A stretch of DNA of 64,000 bases from Sulfuricystis thermophila (GCF_004323595.1 NZ_AP019373.1:1054001-1118000); one strand, 5' to 3'; shown: positions 10,173 through 20,013, counted from the first letter of the stretch. The notes: generated by a model from the sequence alone, not told the origin. Translations and numbers: made by a program.

Positions 10173-11277
10173 TCAAACGCCTTGCTTCAGGCTGGCTTCG
10201 ATGAAGGGATCGAGATCGCCGTCGAGCACCTTCTGGGTGTTGGAGATCTCGACATTGGTGCGCAGGTCCTTGATGCGCGACTGATCCAGCACATAGCTTC
10301 TGATCTGGTGTCCCCAGCCGACATCGGTCTTCTGCGCTTCGAGCTTGTCGGCTTCCTCGCGGCGCTTGCGCATTTCCAGCTCGTAGAGGCGTGATTTGAG
10401 CATCGCCATCGCCTCGGCGCGGTTCTTGTGCTGCGAGCGGTCGTTCTGGCACTGCACGACGATGCCGGTCGGCAGGTGGGTGATGCGCACCGCCGAATCG
10501 GTCTTGTTGATGTGCTGACCGCCGGCGCCGGAAGCGCGGAAGGTGTCGATGCGCAAATCCGCCGGATTGATCTCCACTTCGATCGAATCGTCGATCTCGG
10601 GATAGACGTAGATGCTGGCGAAGCTGGTGTGACGACCGCCGGACGAATCGAAAGGCGACTTCCTCACCAGGCGATGCACGCCGGTCTCGGTGCGCAAAAA
10701 GCCGTAGGCATAATCGCCCTCGACCTTGATCGTCGCGCTGCGAATACCGGCGACGTCACCATCGGTCTGTTCGAGGATCTCGGTCTTGAAACCCTTTTTC
10801 TCGCAGTATTTCAGATACTGGCGCAACAGCATGCTGGCCCAGTCGCAGGCTTCGGTGCCGCCGGCGCCGGCCTGAATGTCGATGAAGCAGTTGTTCGGGT
10901 CGGCCGGATTGTTGAACATGCGACGGAATTCGAGGTCGGCGACCTTCGCTTCGACGGCGGCGAGATCGCTCTCGACGGCGGCGAGCGTCTCTTCGTCTTC
11001 CTCCGCCTTGGCCATCTCGAGCAGCTCGCGCGCATCGGCGAGGCTGTTCTTCACGCCTTCCAGCGTGAGCACCACGGCTTCGAGGGATTTTTTCTCCTTG
11101 CCCAGGCTCTGGGCGCGCTCGGCATCGTTCCAGATGCCGGGGTCTTCCATCAGGCGATTGATTTCGGCGAGCTTCTCGGACTTCGCATCGAAGTCAAAGA
11201 TACCTCCGCAGTTGGTCGCCGCGGGCTTCGAGGTCGGCGATGCGGTTGGCCAGGCTGTTCAGGCGTTCGGCTTCCAT
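10173..11277 (-). CDS. prfB: peptide chain release factor 2 with programmed +1 frameshift
   Basis: RF2 releases peptides at UGA and UAA. The gene is in two frames. Frame one runs from ATG 11277 for 27 codons to an in-frame TGA (complement of 11194-11196). The second runs from 11195 to 10173. Joining them after CTT by skipping one base gives 367 residues, the family length. The site reads CGGAGGTATCTTTGAC, with an internal Shine-Dalgarno-like GGAGG just before CTT-TGA, the classical autoregulatory RF2 frameshift signal. The GGQ motif ([15 protein letters not shown]) is intact. A CAGGAA ribosome binding site and a perfect TATAAT lie upstream. Confidence 0.96.
11194..11207 (-). promoter_or_regulatory. 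prfB +1 frameshift site
   Basis: On the minus strand this reads GGAGG TAT CTT TGA. GGAGG is an internal Shine-Dalgarno-like element three bases before the CTT slippery codon. TGA is the in-frame stop sensed by RF2 itself. Low RF2 slows termination and favours the shift to GAC, closing a feedback loop known from the family. Confidence 0.95.
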
Positions 11278-11303
11278 GGTGTGTTCCTGGTTTCAAAGCT
11301 TGG

Positions 11304-11309
11304 ATTATA
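11304..11309 (-). promoter_or_regulatory. candidate -10 element of prfB
   Basis: The minus strand carries a perfect TATAAT about 26 bases upstream of the prfB ATG. No good -35 hexamer is seen 16-18 bases further upstream, so promoter strength is uncertain. If used, it would start the prfB-lysS-mnmC transcript. Confidence 0.45.
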
Positions 11310-11330
11310 CGGTTTGCCGTTTTGCGCCCA

Positions 11331-12917
11331 TCAGTGGATTTCACGCGTCTCCAGAAAGACGATGTCCGGATGGCGCTCCATCGTCATCTGCAGATTGACG
11401 CGGTTGGGGGCGAGATAGACATAGTCTCCCGCGCCGTCGAGCGCGATGTTGGCCGGCGTCTTGTCGATCAGGGCTTTCAGCGCGAGCTCGGAACCGCGTA
11501 GCCAGCGCGCGGTGGCGACATTCACCGGCTCGAAGAAGCAGTCGACGCCGTATTCGTGTTCGAGCCGGTGGGCGACCACGTCGAACTGCAACAGGCCCAC
11601 CGCGCCGAGGATCAAGTCGTTGCCGTGCAAGGGCTTGAACAATTGTGTCGCGCCTTCCTCGGCGAGCTGCTGCAAGCCTTTCTGCAGCTGCTTGATCTTC
11701 ATCGGATTGCGGATTTGCGCGCGACGGAAATGCTCGGGCGCAAAGCAGGGGATGCCGGTGAATTTGAGGTCCTCGCCTTCGGTGAAGCTGTCGCCGAGCA
11801 CCACGGTGCCGTGGTTCGGAATGCCGATGATGTCGCCCGGCCAGGCTTCGTCGGTCGTGTTGCGATCCTGCGCCATGAAGGTGATCGCGTTGTTGACCGC
11901 CAGCGTCTTGCCCGTCGACAGTTGCTTCAGCTTGATGCCACGCGTGTAATGGCCGGAGCAGACGCGCACGAAGGCGATGCGGTCGCGGTGCTTCGGGTCC
12001 ATGTTGGCCTGGATCTTGAAGACGAAGCCGGTGAATTTCGGCTCCAGCGGCTCGACCATGCGGGGAGCGCCGTTGCTGATCGCCGGTCGATGCTGCGGCG
12101 GGGGCGAGAGGTCGACGATCGCGTCGAGGAGAGACTGCACGCCGAAGTTGTTGATCGCCGAGCCGAAGAACACCGGCGTCTGCCGGCCCGCGAGATAGGC
12201 CTCCTTGTCGAAGGGGTGCGAGGCGCCTTTGACGAGTTCCACCTCATTGCGCAGTTCTTCGGCCTGCAGTCCAAGCAAGGCGTCGAGCTCGGGGTTGTCG
12301 AGCTTTTCGATGACGCGCGAGGTGCCTTTCTCGGCCTGCGGATCGAAGAAATAGACGCAGTCGTCGTAGAGGTCATAGACGCCGCGGAACGATTTCCCCA
12401 TGCCGATCGGCCAGGTCATCGGCGCGCACTGGATCTTCAGCACGTCCTCGATTTCGTCGAGCAGGTCGATGGGTGAGCGGCCCTCGCGGTCGAGCTTGTT
12501 GATGAAGGTGAGGATCGGCGTGTCCCTGAGCCGGCAGACGTTCAAGAGCTTGATCGTCTGCGCCTCGACGCCGTTGACCGAATCGATCACCATCACGGCC
12601 GAGTCGACGGCGGTGAGGGTGCGGTAGGTATCCTCGGAAAAGTCCTCATGGCCGGGAGTGTCGAGGAGATTCACCATGCAGTCGCGGTAGGGGAACTGCA
12701 TCACCGAACTGGTCACCGAGATGCCGCGCTGCTTTTCCAGCTCCATCCAGTCGGAAGTCGCATGCCGCGCGGCTTTCCGCGCGCGCACCTCGCCGGCGAC
12801 CTGGATCGCACCGCCAAACCAGAGCAGCTTTTCGGTCAGCGTCGTCTTGCCCGCGTCCGGGTGGGAGATGATGGCGAAGGTGCGGCGGCGGGCGATCTCG
12901 TGGGCGAGCTTGGACAT
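11331..12917 (-). CDS. prfC: peptide chain release factor 3
   Basis: RF3 is the GTPase that removes RF1/RF2 from the ribosome after peptide release. The start at 12917 ([20 protein letters not shown]) gives 528 residues, the family length. The frame remains open upstream only as an antisense shadow of the gdh gene. GTPase motifs are G1 HPDAGKTT, G3 DTPGHEDF and G4 NKLD. The gene sits directly upstream of prfB on the same strand, so both release-factor genes are adjacent. A dispersed-repeat copy (12951-12975) lies just before its start. Confidence 0.96.
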   Translation of the reverse strand: MSKLAHEIARRRTFAIISHPDAGKTTLTEKLLWFGGAIQVAGEVRARKAARHATSDWMELEKQRGISVTSSVMQFPYRDCMVNLLDTPGHEDFSEDTYRTLTAVDSAVMVIDSVNGVEAQTIKLLNVCRLRDTPILTFINKLDREGRSPIDLLDEIEDVLKIQCAPMTWPIGMGKSFRGVYDLYDDCVYFFDPQAEKGTSRVIEKLDNPELDALLGLQAEELRNEVELVKGASHPFDKEAYLAGRQTPVFFGSAINNFGVQSLLDAIVDLSPPPQHRPAISNGAPRMVEPLEPKFTGFVFKIQANMDPKHRDRIAFVRVCSGHYTRGIKLKQLSTGKTLAVNNAITFMAQDRNTTDEAWPGDIIGIPNHGTVVLGDSFTEGEDLKFTGIPCFAPEHFRRAQIRNPMKIKQLQKGLQQLAEEGATQLFKPLHGNDLILGAVGLLQFDVVAHRLEHEYGVDCFFEPVNVATARWLRGSELALKALIDKTPANIALDGAGDYVYLAPNRVNLQMTMERHPDIVFLETREIH

Positions 12918-12950
12918 GGCGGCGGGAACGAGCAAAAACCGCGCATTATA

Positions 12951-12975
12951 AAAGTCGGCGCTGGCGAGACGGCAC
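12951..12975 (+). repeat. dispersed 25-bp repeat, copy 4
   Basis: Full consensus with spacer GAGA, preceded by AAAG. It lies between the gdh stop and the prfC start. Confidence 0.95.
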
Positions 12976-12985
12976 GCCGAACGGA

Positions 12986-14260
12986 TTATGGGTATAGACC
13001 GCGCCGATCGCGTGCTTCCAGCACCCGGGTGCAGGCGATGATGAAGGCGGCGGTGCGCAGCGAGACCTTGCGTTCCTCGGCGAGCTCGGCCATGGCACGC
13101 ACCGCATTGGCCATGATCGTTTCGAGGCGGGCGTTGATTTCGTCCTCGTTCCAGAAGAAGCTGGAAAAATCCTGCACCCATTCGAAATAGCTCACCGTGA
13201 CGCCGCCGGCGTTGGCGATCACGTCGGGCACGACGATGATGCCGCGTTCGGCGAGGATGTCGTCCGCCGCCGGCGGTGTCGGGCCGTTGGCGCCTTCGAC
13301 GACGAAACGTGTCTGCACACGAGAGGCGCGCTCGGGCGTGAGCTGCCCTTCCAGCGCGGCCGGGACGAGGAATTCGCAGGGCGTATTCCAGAAGGCTTCG
13401 TCGTCGATCGGTGTGGCACCCGGGAATTCGGCCAGCCGGTGCCCTGCCTCGACATGACGGAGGGCGGCAGCGATGTCGATGCCGGCCGGATTGGCGATGC
13501 TGCCGCTGGCATCCTGCAAGGCCACGACGCGTGCCCCGGCGGCGGCAAAACATTGCGCGGCGATGGAACCGACGTTGCCGAAGCCCTGCACGACCACGCG
13601 GGTGCCGCTTACCTCGATCCCATGGCGGCGGGCGATCTCTCTGGCGGCGATGAACACACCGCGGCCGGTCGCCTCGCGTCGGCCCAGGCTGCCGCCGAGG
13701 CAGAGCGGTTTGCCGGTGACCACGCCGGTGACCGTTTCGCCCTGGCCGGTGGAGTAGGTATCCATCATCCAGGCCATGATCTGCTGGTCGGTACCGACAT
13801 CCGGTGCCGGAATGTCGCGCGTGGGCCCCAGCAGGATGCCGATCTCCGAGGTATAGCGCCGGGTCACGCGTTCGAGTTCGGCGCGCGAGAGCGTCTCCGG
13901 TGCGACGCGCAGACCGCCTTTCGCGCCACCGTAGGGCAGGTTGAGCGCGGCATTCTTGATCGTCATCCAGCCGGCGAGTGCCATCACCTCATTGAGCGTC
14001 ACGCCGGGGTGAAAACGCACGCCGCCCTTGCCCGGCCCGCGCGAGACATTGTGGTGCACGCGATAGCCCTCGAAGTGCGCGAGCGAGCCGTCGTCGCGAT
14101 GGATCGGCACATCGACGATGAAAACCCGCTTTGGCCGCTTGAGCGTTTCGATCCAGACGCCAAGCCGGCCGAGATGGGGCGCGACGCGGTCGATTTGTTC
14201 GAGGAAACTGGCCCAGGGCTCCGGGCGGGCAGGGTCGAGGAAGGAGAGCACCGTATTCAT
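12986..14260 (-). CDS. Glu/Leu/Phe/Val dehydrogenase, probably NAD-type glutamate dehydrogenase
   Basis: The enzyme interconverts glutamate and 2-oxoglutarate with ammonia. [16 protein letters not shown] at 14260 is taken as the start (424 residues); an ATG at 14296 would add 12 residues. Present are the glutamate-binding segment [14 protein letters not shown], the catalytic-lysine motif [10 protein letters not shown] near residue 115, the PAPDVGT loop and the Rossmann motif GFGNVGS. The length matches hexameric GDH of the GdhA/RocG type. It lies between acetate kinase and prfC, with dispersed-repeat copies in both flanking gaps. Confidence 0.93.
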   Translation of the reverse strand: MNTVLSFLDPARPEPWASFLEQIDRVAPHLGRLGVWIETLKRPKRVFIVDVPIHRDDGSLAHFEGYRVHHNVSRGPGKGGVRFHPGVTLNEVMALAGWMTIKNAALNLPYGGAKGGLRVAPETLSRAELERVTRRYTSEIGILLGPTRDIPAPDVGTDQQIMAWMMDTYSTGQGETVTGVVTGKPLCLGGSLGRREATGRGVFIAAREIARRHGIEVSGTRVVVQGFGNVGSIAAQCFAAAGARVVALQDASGSIANPAGIDIAAALRHVEAGHRLAEFPGATPIDDEAFWNTPCEFLVPAALEGQLTPERASRVQTRFVVEGANGPTPPAADDILAERGIIVVPDVIANAGGVTVSYFEWVQDFSSFFWNEDEINARLETIMANAVRAMAELAEERKVSLRTAAFIIACTRVLEARDRRGLYP

Positions 14261-14305
14261 GGCGCTATTGTGCGCGCGATTGGCTCGCTCCGGCAATGGC
14301 CGCTA

Positions 14306-14330
14306 TGGCTCGGCGCTGGCGAGACGGCAC
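14306..14330 (+). repeat. dispersed 25-bp repeat, copy 5
   Basis: TCGGCGCTGGC, spacer GAGA, CGGCAC; the AAA lead is not kept. It lies between ackA and gdh. Confidence 0.88.
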
Positions 14331-14337
14331 GGCATGC

Positions 14338-15453
14338 TCAGCCGATCAGCTCGTCGGCATGGCGCGCCAGCATCCATTCCTCGTTGGTCGGCAGGACGAG
14401 CACGGTCGCCTTGCTGGCTGGCGTGCTGATGCGCTCCTGATGGTTCGCATTGGCCGCGGGATCGACTTCCACGCCCAGCCAGCCGAGCTGCCGGCAGACC
14501 CGCTCCCGCACCGGCGCGGCGTGTTCGCCGATGCCGCCAGTGAATACGAAGGCATCGAGGCCGCCCAGCGCGGCGGCGAGCGAGCCGGTCTCACGCACGA
14601 TACGGTAGCAAAAGAGCTCGACGGCCTCTTGCGCCTCGGGCCGGTCGGAGACCAGCAGCACGCGCATGTCGGCGGAGATGCCCGAGACGCCCAGCAGACC
14701 GGATTCCTTGTAGAGGAGGCGGGTGAGCGCCTGCGTGTCCATGCCGGCGTAATCCATCAGATAGAGAAGAACGCCGGGATCGAGGCTGCCGGTGCGCGTG
14801 CCCATCATCAACCCTTCGAGCGCCGTGAAGCCCATCGTCGTCGCCTGGCTTTGCCTACCCAGCATGCCGCACATCGAGGCGCCGTTACCCAGATGGGCGA
14901 CGATGACGCGGCCATTGGCGCGCCCGGCGTCGAGATGCCGCGGCAGTGTCTCGGCGATGTATTCGTAGGATAGGCCGTGGAAGCCATAGCGGCGCACGCC
15001 CTGCGCCGTGATGTGGCGCGGCAGCGCGAAGCGCTGGGCGATCTCTGGCTGGGTGCGATGGAAGGCGGTATCGAAGCAGGCGATCTGGGGAACGTCCGGC
15101 AGGGCGGCCTGCATCGCCTCGATGCCGGCGAGATTGTGCGGCTGATGCAGCGGCGCGAGCGGAATGAAGGCCTTGAGCTGCGCGAGGTGGGCATCGTCGA
15201 TCACGATCGGCTGTGCGTAGCGTTCGCCGCCATGGACGACGCGGTGGCCGACGCCGACGATCGTCCAGTCGGCGGCCTGCGCGCGCACCCAGTGCAGCAG
15301 GCGCTCGATGGCGGCGCGATGAGCGCCGTCTTCGCTGCCGACCTCGATCAGGCCAGCGAATTCGGGCTTGGCCGGGATGGGATCGCCACGCCGGAACAGT
15401 GCATATTTGATCGTGGCGGACCCGCAGTTCAGGGTCAGTAGGGCATCAGCCAT
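14338..15453 (-). CDS. ackA: acetate/propionate kinase
   Basis: The kinase converts acyl phosphate and ADP to the free acid and ATP. The 371-residue product begins LLTLNCGSATIKYALF, the ASKHA phosphate-1 region with GS in place of the usual NSGSSS-like spacing. It contains GHRVVHGG, FDTAFH and HLGNGASMCGM, all family signatures. The C-terminal FTGGIGEHAAPVRERV motif is intact. It lies 11 bases downstream of the MaoC-phosphotransacylase gene, so the pair can drive acyl-CoA to acid with ATP formation, or the reverse activation. Confidence 0.94.
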   Translation of the reverse strand: MADALLTLNCGSATIKYALFRRGDPIPAKPEFAGLIEVGSEDGAHRAAIERLLHWVRAQAADWTIVGVGHRVVHGGERYAQPIVIDDAHLAQLKAFIPLAPLHQPHNLAGIEAMQAALPDVPQIACFDTAFHRTQPEIAQRFALPRHITAQGVRRYGFHGLSYEYIAETLPRHLDAGRANGRVIVAHLGNGASMCGMLGRQSQATTMGFTALEGLMMGTRTGSLDPGVLLYLMDYAGMDTQALTRLLYKESGLLGVSGISADMRVLLVSDRPEAQEAVELFCYRIVRETGSLAAALGGLDAFVFTGGIGEHAAPVRERVCRQLGWLGVEVDPAANANHQERISTPASKATVLVLPTNEEWMLARHADELIG

Positions 15454-15464
15454 CGTGCGCGCGC

Positions 15465-16877
15465 TTACTTGCAGGTGCCGCGTTTGCAATGGGCCATGAC
15501 GACGGCAATCGCCGTCGAGGCGGTGCGCGTTTGCGCCGAATCGGCGCGGCTGGTGAGCACGATCGGCACGCGTGCGCCGAGCACGATGCCGGCGGCGAGC
15601 GCATCGGCGAGATATTCGAGCTGCTTGGCGAGCATGTTGCCGGATTCGATGTCCGGCACCAGCAGGATGTCGGCCTGGCCGGCCACCGCCGATTTGATGC
15701 CCTTGGTGCGCGCGGCGACCACCGAGATCGCGTTGTCGAAGGCCAGCGGGCCGTCGAGGATACCGCCCTGGATCTGGCCGCGGTCGGCCATCTTGCATAA
15801 CGCAGCGGCGTCGAGCGTGGCGGGCATCTTGGCATTCACCGTCTCGACCGCGGCGAGCAGCGCGACCTTGGGCTCGGGAATCTTCAGCATGTGTGCCAGA
15901 TCGATTGCGTTTTGCACGATGTCGACCTTGGTCGGCAGATCGGGGGCGACATTGACCGCGGCATCGGTGATCAGGAGCGGGCGCGGATAGGTCGGCACGT
16001 CCATCATGAAGACGTGGCTGATGCGCCGGTCGGTGCGCAATCCGGTGGCCTTGTCGACGACTTCGCTCATCAGCTCGTCGGTGTGCAGACTGCCTTTCAT
16101 CAGCGCCTCGACGAGCCCCTCGCGCGCCAGCGCGACGCCGGACTCGGCGGCCGCATGGCTGTGCGGCACATCGAGGAACTGGCAGCCGTAGAGGCTCAGG
16201 CCCAGCTCTTCGGCCAGCGCGCGGATGCGTTTTTCCGGCCCGACCAGGGTCGGATCGATCAGACCGCGATCGCGTGCCAAGAGCGCCCCTTTTAGCGATT
16301 CGGCATCGCAGGGGTGTACCACGGCCATCGGGATCGGCGCCAGCCCCGCGGTGATTTCCAGCAGATGTTCGTAGCGCGCGGTCTTGGTCGCCGAGAGCTT
16401 GATCTCCGGCAGTGCGACCTTCATGCGCTTGATCTTTTCGATCGGCGCGATCACCTCGGCGGTGCCGCTGATGACCAGCTCGCCGTCCTGGTTGGTGCAG
16501 CGGCAGTCGAACAGGATGTGGTCGTTGTGATCGAACTTGCGCTTGCAGGTGACGGTGGCGGTGAGCGTGTCGCCGATGCGCACGACGCGGTCGAAATGCA
16601 GGTTCTGGTCGACGTAGATCGTGCCGGGGCCGGGAAACTGCGTGCCGAGGATGTTCGAGAACAGCATCGCCCCCCACATGCCATGGCCGACGACCTCGCG
16701 GAACTGCGACGAGCGCGCGTATTCCGGATCGACATGGGTCGGGTTCATGTCGCCGGAGATGATCGCGAACATCTGGATGTCTTCGGGCCGCAGCGTGCGC
16801 GTCAGCGAAGCGGAATCGCCGACCTGGATCTCATCAAAGGTGCGGTTTTCGATGGTGTCGATGAAGTCGTGGCTCAT
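15465..16877 (-). CDS. bifunctional MaoC-like hydratase / phosphate acetyl- or butyryltransferase
   Basis: The 470-residue fusion has an N-terminal MaoC hot-dog domain (about residues 10-140; hydratase motif GDMNPTHVDPEYA with Asp and His, and GHGMWGAML). It is followed by a phosphate acyltransferase domain (about 155-470; VVHPCDAESL, MDVPTYPRPLLITDAAVN and IVLTSRAD). Such fusions are annotated as enoyl-CoA hydratase/phosphate acetyltransferase. The acyl chain length used is not clear from sequence. With ackA directly downstream, it probably feeds an acyl phosphate to the kinase. Confidence 0.92.
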   Translation of the reverse strand: MSHDFIDTIENRTFDEIQVGDSASLTRTLRPEDIQMFAIISGDMNPTHVDPEYARSSQFREVVGHGMWGAMLFSNILGTQFPGPGTIYVDQNLHFDRVVRIGDTLTATVTCKRKFDHNDHILFDCRCTNQDGELVISGTAEVIAPIEKIKRMKVALPEIKLSATKTARYEHLLEITAGLAPIPMAVVHPCDAESLKGALLARDRGLIDPTLVGPEKRIRALAEELGLSLYGCQFLDVPHSHAAAESGVALAREGLVEALMKGSLHTDELMSEVVDKATGLRTDRRISHVFMMDVPTYPRPLLITDAAVNVAPDLPTKVDIVQNAIDLAHMLKIPEPKVALLAAVETVNAKMPATLDAAALCKMADRGQIQGGILDGPLAFDNAISVVAARTKGIKSAVAGQADILLVPDIESGNMLAKQLEYLADALAAGIVLGARVPIVLTSRADSAQTRTASTAIAVVMAHCKRGTCK

Positions 16878-16916
16878 GATGAGGGCCGGGATGAGGGTGA
16901 GATGCGTATTGTGACC

Positions 16917-17702
16917 TCAGGCTTGTTGCAATGCAACAACGTTGCCGGTGTCTCGCAGTGGGTCCTGTCGGTAGAACAGCGCGAGCTGCGCATACACGGC
17001 CGGATATGCGGCCATCAAGAGATCGGGTGCTTCGAAGAAGACTTCGCTCGTGACGGCGAAGAATTCGCTCGGATGCTCGGCGGCGTAAGGGTCGATGGCC
17101 GTTTTCTCGCCGGCCTCGACACGGCGGCAGAAATCGTCGAAGGCCGACTGATAGGCGGCGCTCCAGTCGGCGGCGCGCATTTCGGCGTGCAGCCGCGGCA
17201 TGCCATCGACCGCGCCGTTGGTCATGTCGAGCTTGTGGGCGAATTCGTGGATGACGATGCTGACATCGCCGGGCTCGGTCGGGTCGTCGAACCATGAAAG
17301 CAGCACCGGGCCGCCTTCCCAGGCTTCGCCGAGCACGGGGTCGTCGTATTCATGGACGACGCCGTCTTCATCGACGATCTGGCGCGGGATGACGAAATCG
17401 CCGGGATAGACGACGATGCCGATCCAGCCGCGATACCAGTCGAGACCGAGGTTGAGGATCGGCAGGCAGGCCTGCAGTGCGATCGAGAGTTGGATCTGGG
17501 CGGTCAGTTGCAGGCCTTGTGCGCCGCTCCATTCCTTGCTGGCGATGAATTCGCGCGCCAGCGCGCGCAGGCGTTGGCGATCCTCTTCCCCCAGCCGGTC
17601 GAGGAAGGGCAACGGGTATTCCGCCTCACGCCATTGGTCCGCGGTGATCTCGATGCGGCTGGCGGCGCGCTCACGCCGCCAGTTGCGCCAGGCTTCGAAC
17701 AT
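16917..17702 (-). CDS. mtfA: MtfA-like zinc peptidase
   Basis: The 261-residue protein has the M90-type zinc motif HEFAHKLD (His152, Glu153, His156), preceded by the long conserved core with WRGW-like text (DWYRGWIGIVVYP). In Escherichia coli MtfA binds the Mlc repressor and is a peptidase; the regulatory partner here is unknown. It is a soluble cytosolic protein without a signal peptide. It is transcribed in the same direction as the preceding ppiC-type gene, separated by 53 bases that hold a dispersed-repeat copy. Confidence 0.88.
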   Translation of the reverse strand: MFEAWRNWRRERAASRIEITADQWREAEYPLPFLDRLGEEDRQRLRALAREFIASKEWSGAQGLQLTAQIQLSIALQACLPILNLGLDWYRGWIGIVVYPGDFVIPRQIVDEDGVVHEYDDPVLGEAWEGGPVLLSWFDDPTEPGDVSIVIHEFAHKLDMTNGAVDGMPRLHAEMRAADWSAAYQSAFDDFCRRVEAGEKTAIDPYAAEHPSEFFAVTSEVFFEAPDLLMAAYPAVYAQLALFYRQDPLRDTGNVVALQQA

Positions 17703-17727
17703 GAGCGCCGCCGTTGTGCTGGCGGAT

Positions 17728-17752
17728 GTGCCGTCCTGCCAGCGCCGAGTTT
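17728..17752 (-). repeat. dispersed 25-bp repeat, copy 6
   Basis: Minus-strand consensus with spacer AGGA, preceded by AAAC. It lies between the ppiC-type and mtfA genes. Confidence 0.92.
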
Positions 17753-17755
17753 CGC

Positions 17756-18529
17756 TTACTCGACCTTGGCTTTCGCGCGCAGATCGAGGATGTGCTTCTC
17801 GACGGCCTGCTGACGCAGCCGCTGGACGATCTGCGGCTTGACCTCGTCGAGGGCGGGCGCCTTCAGTTCGCGCACGTCGTCGAGCTGGATCACATGCCAG
17901 CCGAAATTGCTCTGCACCGGGGTTTCGGTGAACTTGCCCTTGGCGAGCTTGACCATCGCGTCGGCGAAGGCCGGCACGTAGCTGGCCTTGTTCGCCCAGC
18001 CGAGCTCGCCGCCCTTGTCCTTCGAACCGGGGTCCTTGGAAACCTTGGCCAGCTCCTCGAACTTCTGGCCCGCCTTGAGCTTGGCGATGATGTCCTTGGC
18101 TTCCTCCTCCTTGTCGACGAGGATGTGGCGCGCCTTGTATTCCTTGTCGCCGAGTGCGTTCTTGATCGCGTCGTATTCCTTCTTGATTTCATCGTCGCTG
18201 ATCTTGAGGGTCTTGGCGTACTCGTTGAGATAGGCGCCGATCAGCACGCCCTGGCGGGCGAGATCGATTTGCGCCTGCACATCGGGTTTCTTGTCGAGCC
18301 CTTTGGCGGTGGCGGCCTGCGCCAGCACTTCGCGGCGTACCAGTTCTTCCTTGACGGCTTTTTCGAGTTCGGGTGTCTTGGCCTGGCCCTGCGCCAGCTG
18401 GTGGGCGATCAGGACCTCGGCGCGGCTGGCGGGGATGGGTTTGCCATTGACCTTGGCGATCGGGTCGGCGGCAAGGGTTGTCGAGGAGGCAAAAGCGAGC
18501 AGAGCAAGCGACAGCAAAGTGCGTTTCAT
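17756..18529 (-). CDS. periplasmic parvulin-type peptidyl-prolyl isomerase
   Basis: The 257-residue protein starts with a cleavable signal peptide (MKRTLLSLALLAFASSTTLA, cut before ADP). A SurA/PpiD-like helical chaperone region follows, then a PpiC parvulin domain (about residues 130-225: ARHILVDKEEEAKDI, GGELGWANKASYVPAFADA, FGWHVIQLDDVRE). It likely assists folding of exported proteins. It is the last gene of the yciB-yciI-bolA-ppiC run, starting 20 bases after bolA. Confidence 0.93.
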   Translation of the reverse strand: MKRTLLSLALLAFASSTTLAADPIAKVNGKPIPASRAEVLIAHQLAQGQAKTPELEKAVKEELVRREVLAQAATAKGLDKKPDVQAQIDLARQGVLIGAYLNEYAKTLKISDDEIKKEYDAIKNALGDKEYKARHILVDKEEEAKDIIAKLKAGQKFEELAKVSKDPGSKDKGGELGWANKASYVPAFADAMVKLAKGKFTETPVQSNFGWHVIQLDDVRELKAPALDEVKPQIVQRLRQQAVEKHILDLRAKAKVE

Positions 18530-18549
18530 GGCGGGTGTCCGGGTGAAAA

Positions 18550-18810
18550 TTAGGTTTCTTCGGGGGTCTTGGCGGTGATGCTCAGCGCATGAATACGGGC
18601 ACCGGGCAGATCGCCGATGGCATCATACACCAGGCGATGACGCTGCAAGGTCGTCAGCCCGGCGAAGCAGGGCGCGACGATACGGATCGCGTAATGACCG
18701 CCTTCCTTCGCACCGGCATGGCCGGCATGCTGGGCGCTGTCGTCGCGGATCTCGAGTGCGCTGGGAGAGAGCGTCGCCAGGCGAGCGCGGATCAGTTCGA
18801 CGGTGCTCAT
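18550..18810 (-). CDS. BolA family protein
   Basis: The 86-residue protein has the BolA/IbaG fold: the [18 protein letters not shown] beta-hairpin with conserved histidines and the helix [14 protein letters not shown], ending [10 protein letters not shown]. BolA proteins pair with monothiol glutaredoxins in Fe-S handling and can bind DNA. Its ATG overlaps the stop of the YciI gene as ATGA, so the two are translationally coupled. Confidence 0.92.
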   Translation of the reverse strand: MSTVELIRARLATLSPSALEIRDDSAQHAGHAGAKEGGHYAIRIVAPCFAGLTTLQRHRLVYDAIGDLPGARIHALSITAKTPEET

Positions 18811-19106
18811 GGTAGAACCTTCTTGAAGGGTTTCACCGTCACGCTGGCATAGACGCCGGCGGCGACGTAGGGATCGGCCGCCGCCCAGGCCTGGGCGGCT
18901 TCGAGCGAGTCGAACTCGGCGACGATCAGGCTGCCGGAAAAGCCAGCCGGGCCGGGGTCTGGGCTGTCGATGGCCGGGCAGGGGCCGGCGAGGATCAGTC
19001 GGCCGGCGGCCTGCAAGGCCTGCAGCCGCTCGAGATGAGCGGGGCGCGCGGCGAGGCGCTTGTCGAGACTGCCCGGGGCGTCGGTGCCGAGGATCATGTA
19101 GAGCAT
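18807..19106 (-). CDS. YciI-like protein
   Basis: The 99-residue protein has the ferredoxin-like YCII fold: a short N-terminal strand (MLYMILGTD), the RPAHLERLQ helix with His, and the [24 protein letters not shown] helix-strand typical of the family. Biochemical function is unknown for most members. Its start overlaps the stop of yciB by one base and its stop overlaps the bolA start. The yciB-yciI-bolA order is common in betaproteobacteria. Confidence 0.9.
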   Translation of the reverse strand: MLYMILGTDAPGSLDKRLAARPAHLERLQALQAAGRLILAGPCPAIDSPDPGPAGFSGSLIVAEFDSLEAAQAWAAADPYVAAGVYASVTVKPFKKVLP

Positions 19107-19651
19107 CAGGAGTGTTCCTTCTCGGTGGGTTCGATGTATTTGGCGAGCAAGAAACCCTGGGCGACGACGAAGGCGAGCATCAGGCCCATGCCACCGAACA
19201 GTTTGAAATTCACCCAGGCGTCCTCGCTGAAATTGTAGGCGACGTAGAGGTTGAGTAGCCCCATCGCGGCGAAGAAGGCCGCCCAAGCGAGATTGAGGCG
19301 GTTCCAAATGGTCTCGGGCAGGGTCATCTGTTTTTCCATCATGGCGCGGATCAGGTTCTTCTTGAAAAGCCAGGCCGAACCGAGCAGCACCAGCGCGAAG
19401 AGCCAGTAGAGGATCGTCGGCTTCCATTTGATGAAGGTCGGGTCGTGCAGCAGGAGCGTCATGCCGCCAAAGACGACGATCAGCACCAGGCTCACCCAGA
19501 GCATCTTGTCGACCTTGCCGTGGCGGAAATGCACCCAGCCGATCTGCGCGAAGGTGGCGACGATGGCGACACCGGTGGCGACATAAATGCCGGCGAACTT
19601 GTACGCCACGAAAAACAGGATGACCGGAAACAGGTCGAAGAGGAACTTCAT
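19106..19651 (-). CDS. yciB: YciB / septation protein A family inner-membrane protein
   Basis: The start at 19651 ([20 protein letters not shown]) is the conserved family beginning; the longer frame to 19783 adds non-conserved residues. The 181-residue product has about five membrane helices and the motifs [16 protein letters not shown] and RNLIRAMM-like text ([16 protein letters not shown]). YciB is an envelope-maintenance or intracellular septation protein. It heads the coupled yciB-yciI-bolA-ppiC run on the minus strand. Confidence 0.94.
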   Translation of the reverse strand: MKFLFDLFPVILFFVAYKFAGIYVATGVAIVATFAQIGWVHFRHGKVDKMLWVSLVLIVVFGGMTLLLHDPTFIKWKPTILYWLFALVLLGSAWLFKKNLIRAMMEKQMTLPETIWNRLNLAWAAFFAAMGLLNLYVAYNFSEDAWVNFKLFGGMGLMLAFVVAQGFLLAKYIEPTEKEHS

Positions 19652-20013
19652 GGTCGAGTGCCTATAATCTCGAAACCTCTGTCTAACGCGCATGCCGGCA
19701 ATCGGCACCCGCGGAGGATGAAATACCATGCGCAAAAATAAACGCCCGCCCTCCCCCAGCCTGTCCCACGGCCGGCTTTGCACAGCCGGCCGGCTCCGGC
19801 GGCGCGAAGCAGTGCTTCGCGAAACCCCGCCTCCGCCCCTCGCGGGAGGGGAGACTTCATGCGCGGCTTGCGCCGCGAAAGTAGGCTGCCATCAAGGAAA
19901 ACGAAGGGTGGCGCTCTTTTTGCTATGTGTTTCACGTTAACTTTTGCCGCGCGGGCGGGCTGCGGCGTTGTGCAGAGGTTTCATCCTTCCATGGGGTCGG
20001 GCAGGAACAGCGA
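19652..20013. other. 362-base gene-free divergent gap with four inverted repeats
   Basis: No convincing gene is seen; open frames here lack conserved features. Four hairpins occur in a row. They are GGCCGGCT/AGCCGGCC (19770-19777 and 19784-19791), CGCGAAG/CTTCGCG (19803-19809 and 19815-19821), CCCCTC/GAGGGG (19836-19841 and 19846-19851) and CGCGGC/GCCGCG (19862-19867 and 19872-19877). The gap separates divergent yciB and the D-amino-acid dehydrogenase gene, so it must also hold their promoters. TATAAT occurs on the plus strand near 19662. Confidence 0.7.

Noticed and set aside
12918-13553. Upstream extension of prfC
   Set aside because: The extra residues precede the conserved RF3 start [10 protein letters not shown] and are antisense-frame noise within the glutamate dehydrogenase gene.
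19728-19940. A 70-codon plus-strand frame in the hairpin-rich gap
   Set aside because: It is arginine- and proline-rich, covers the inverted repeats and has no ribosome binding site or recognised features.
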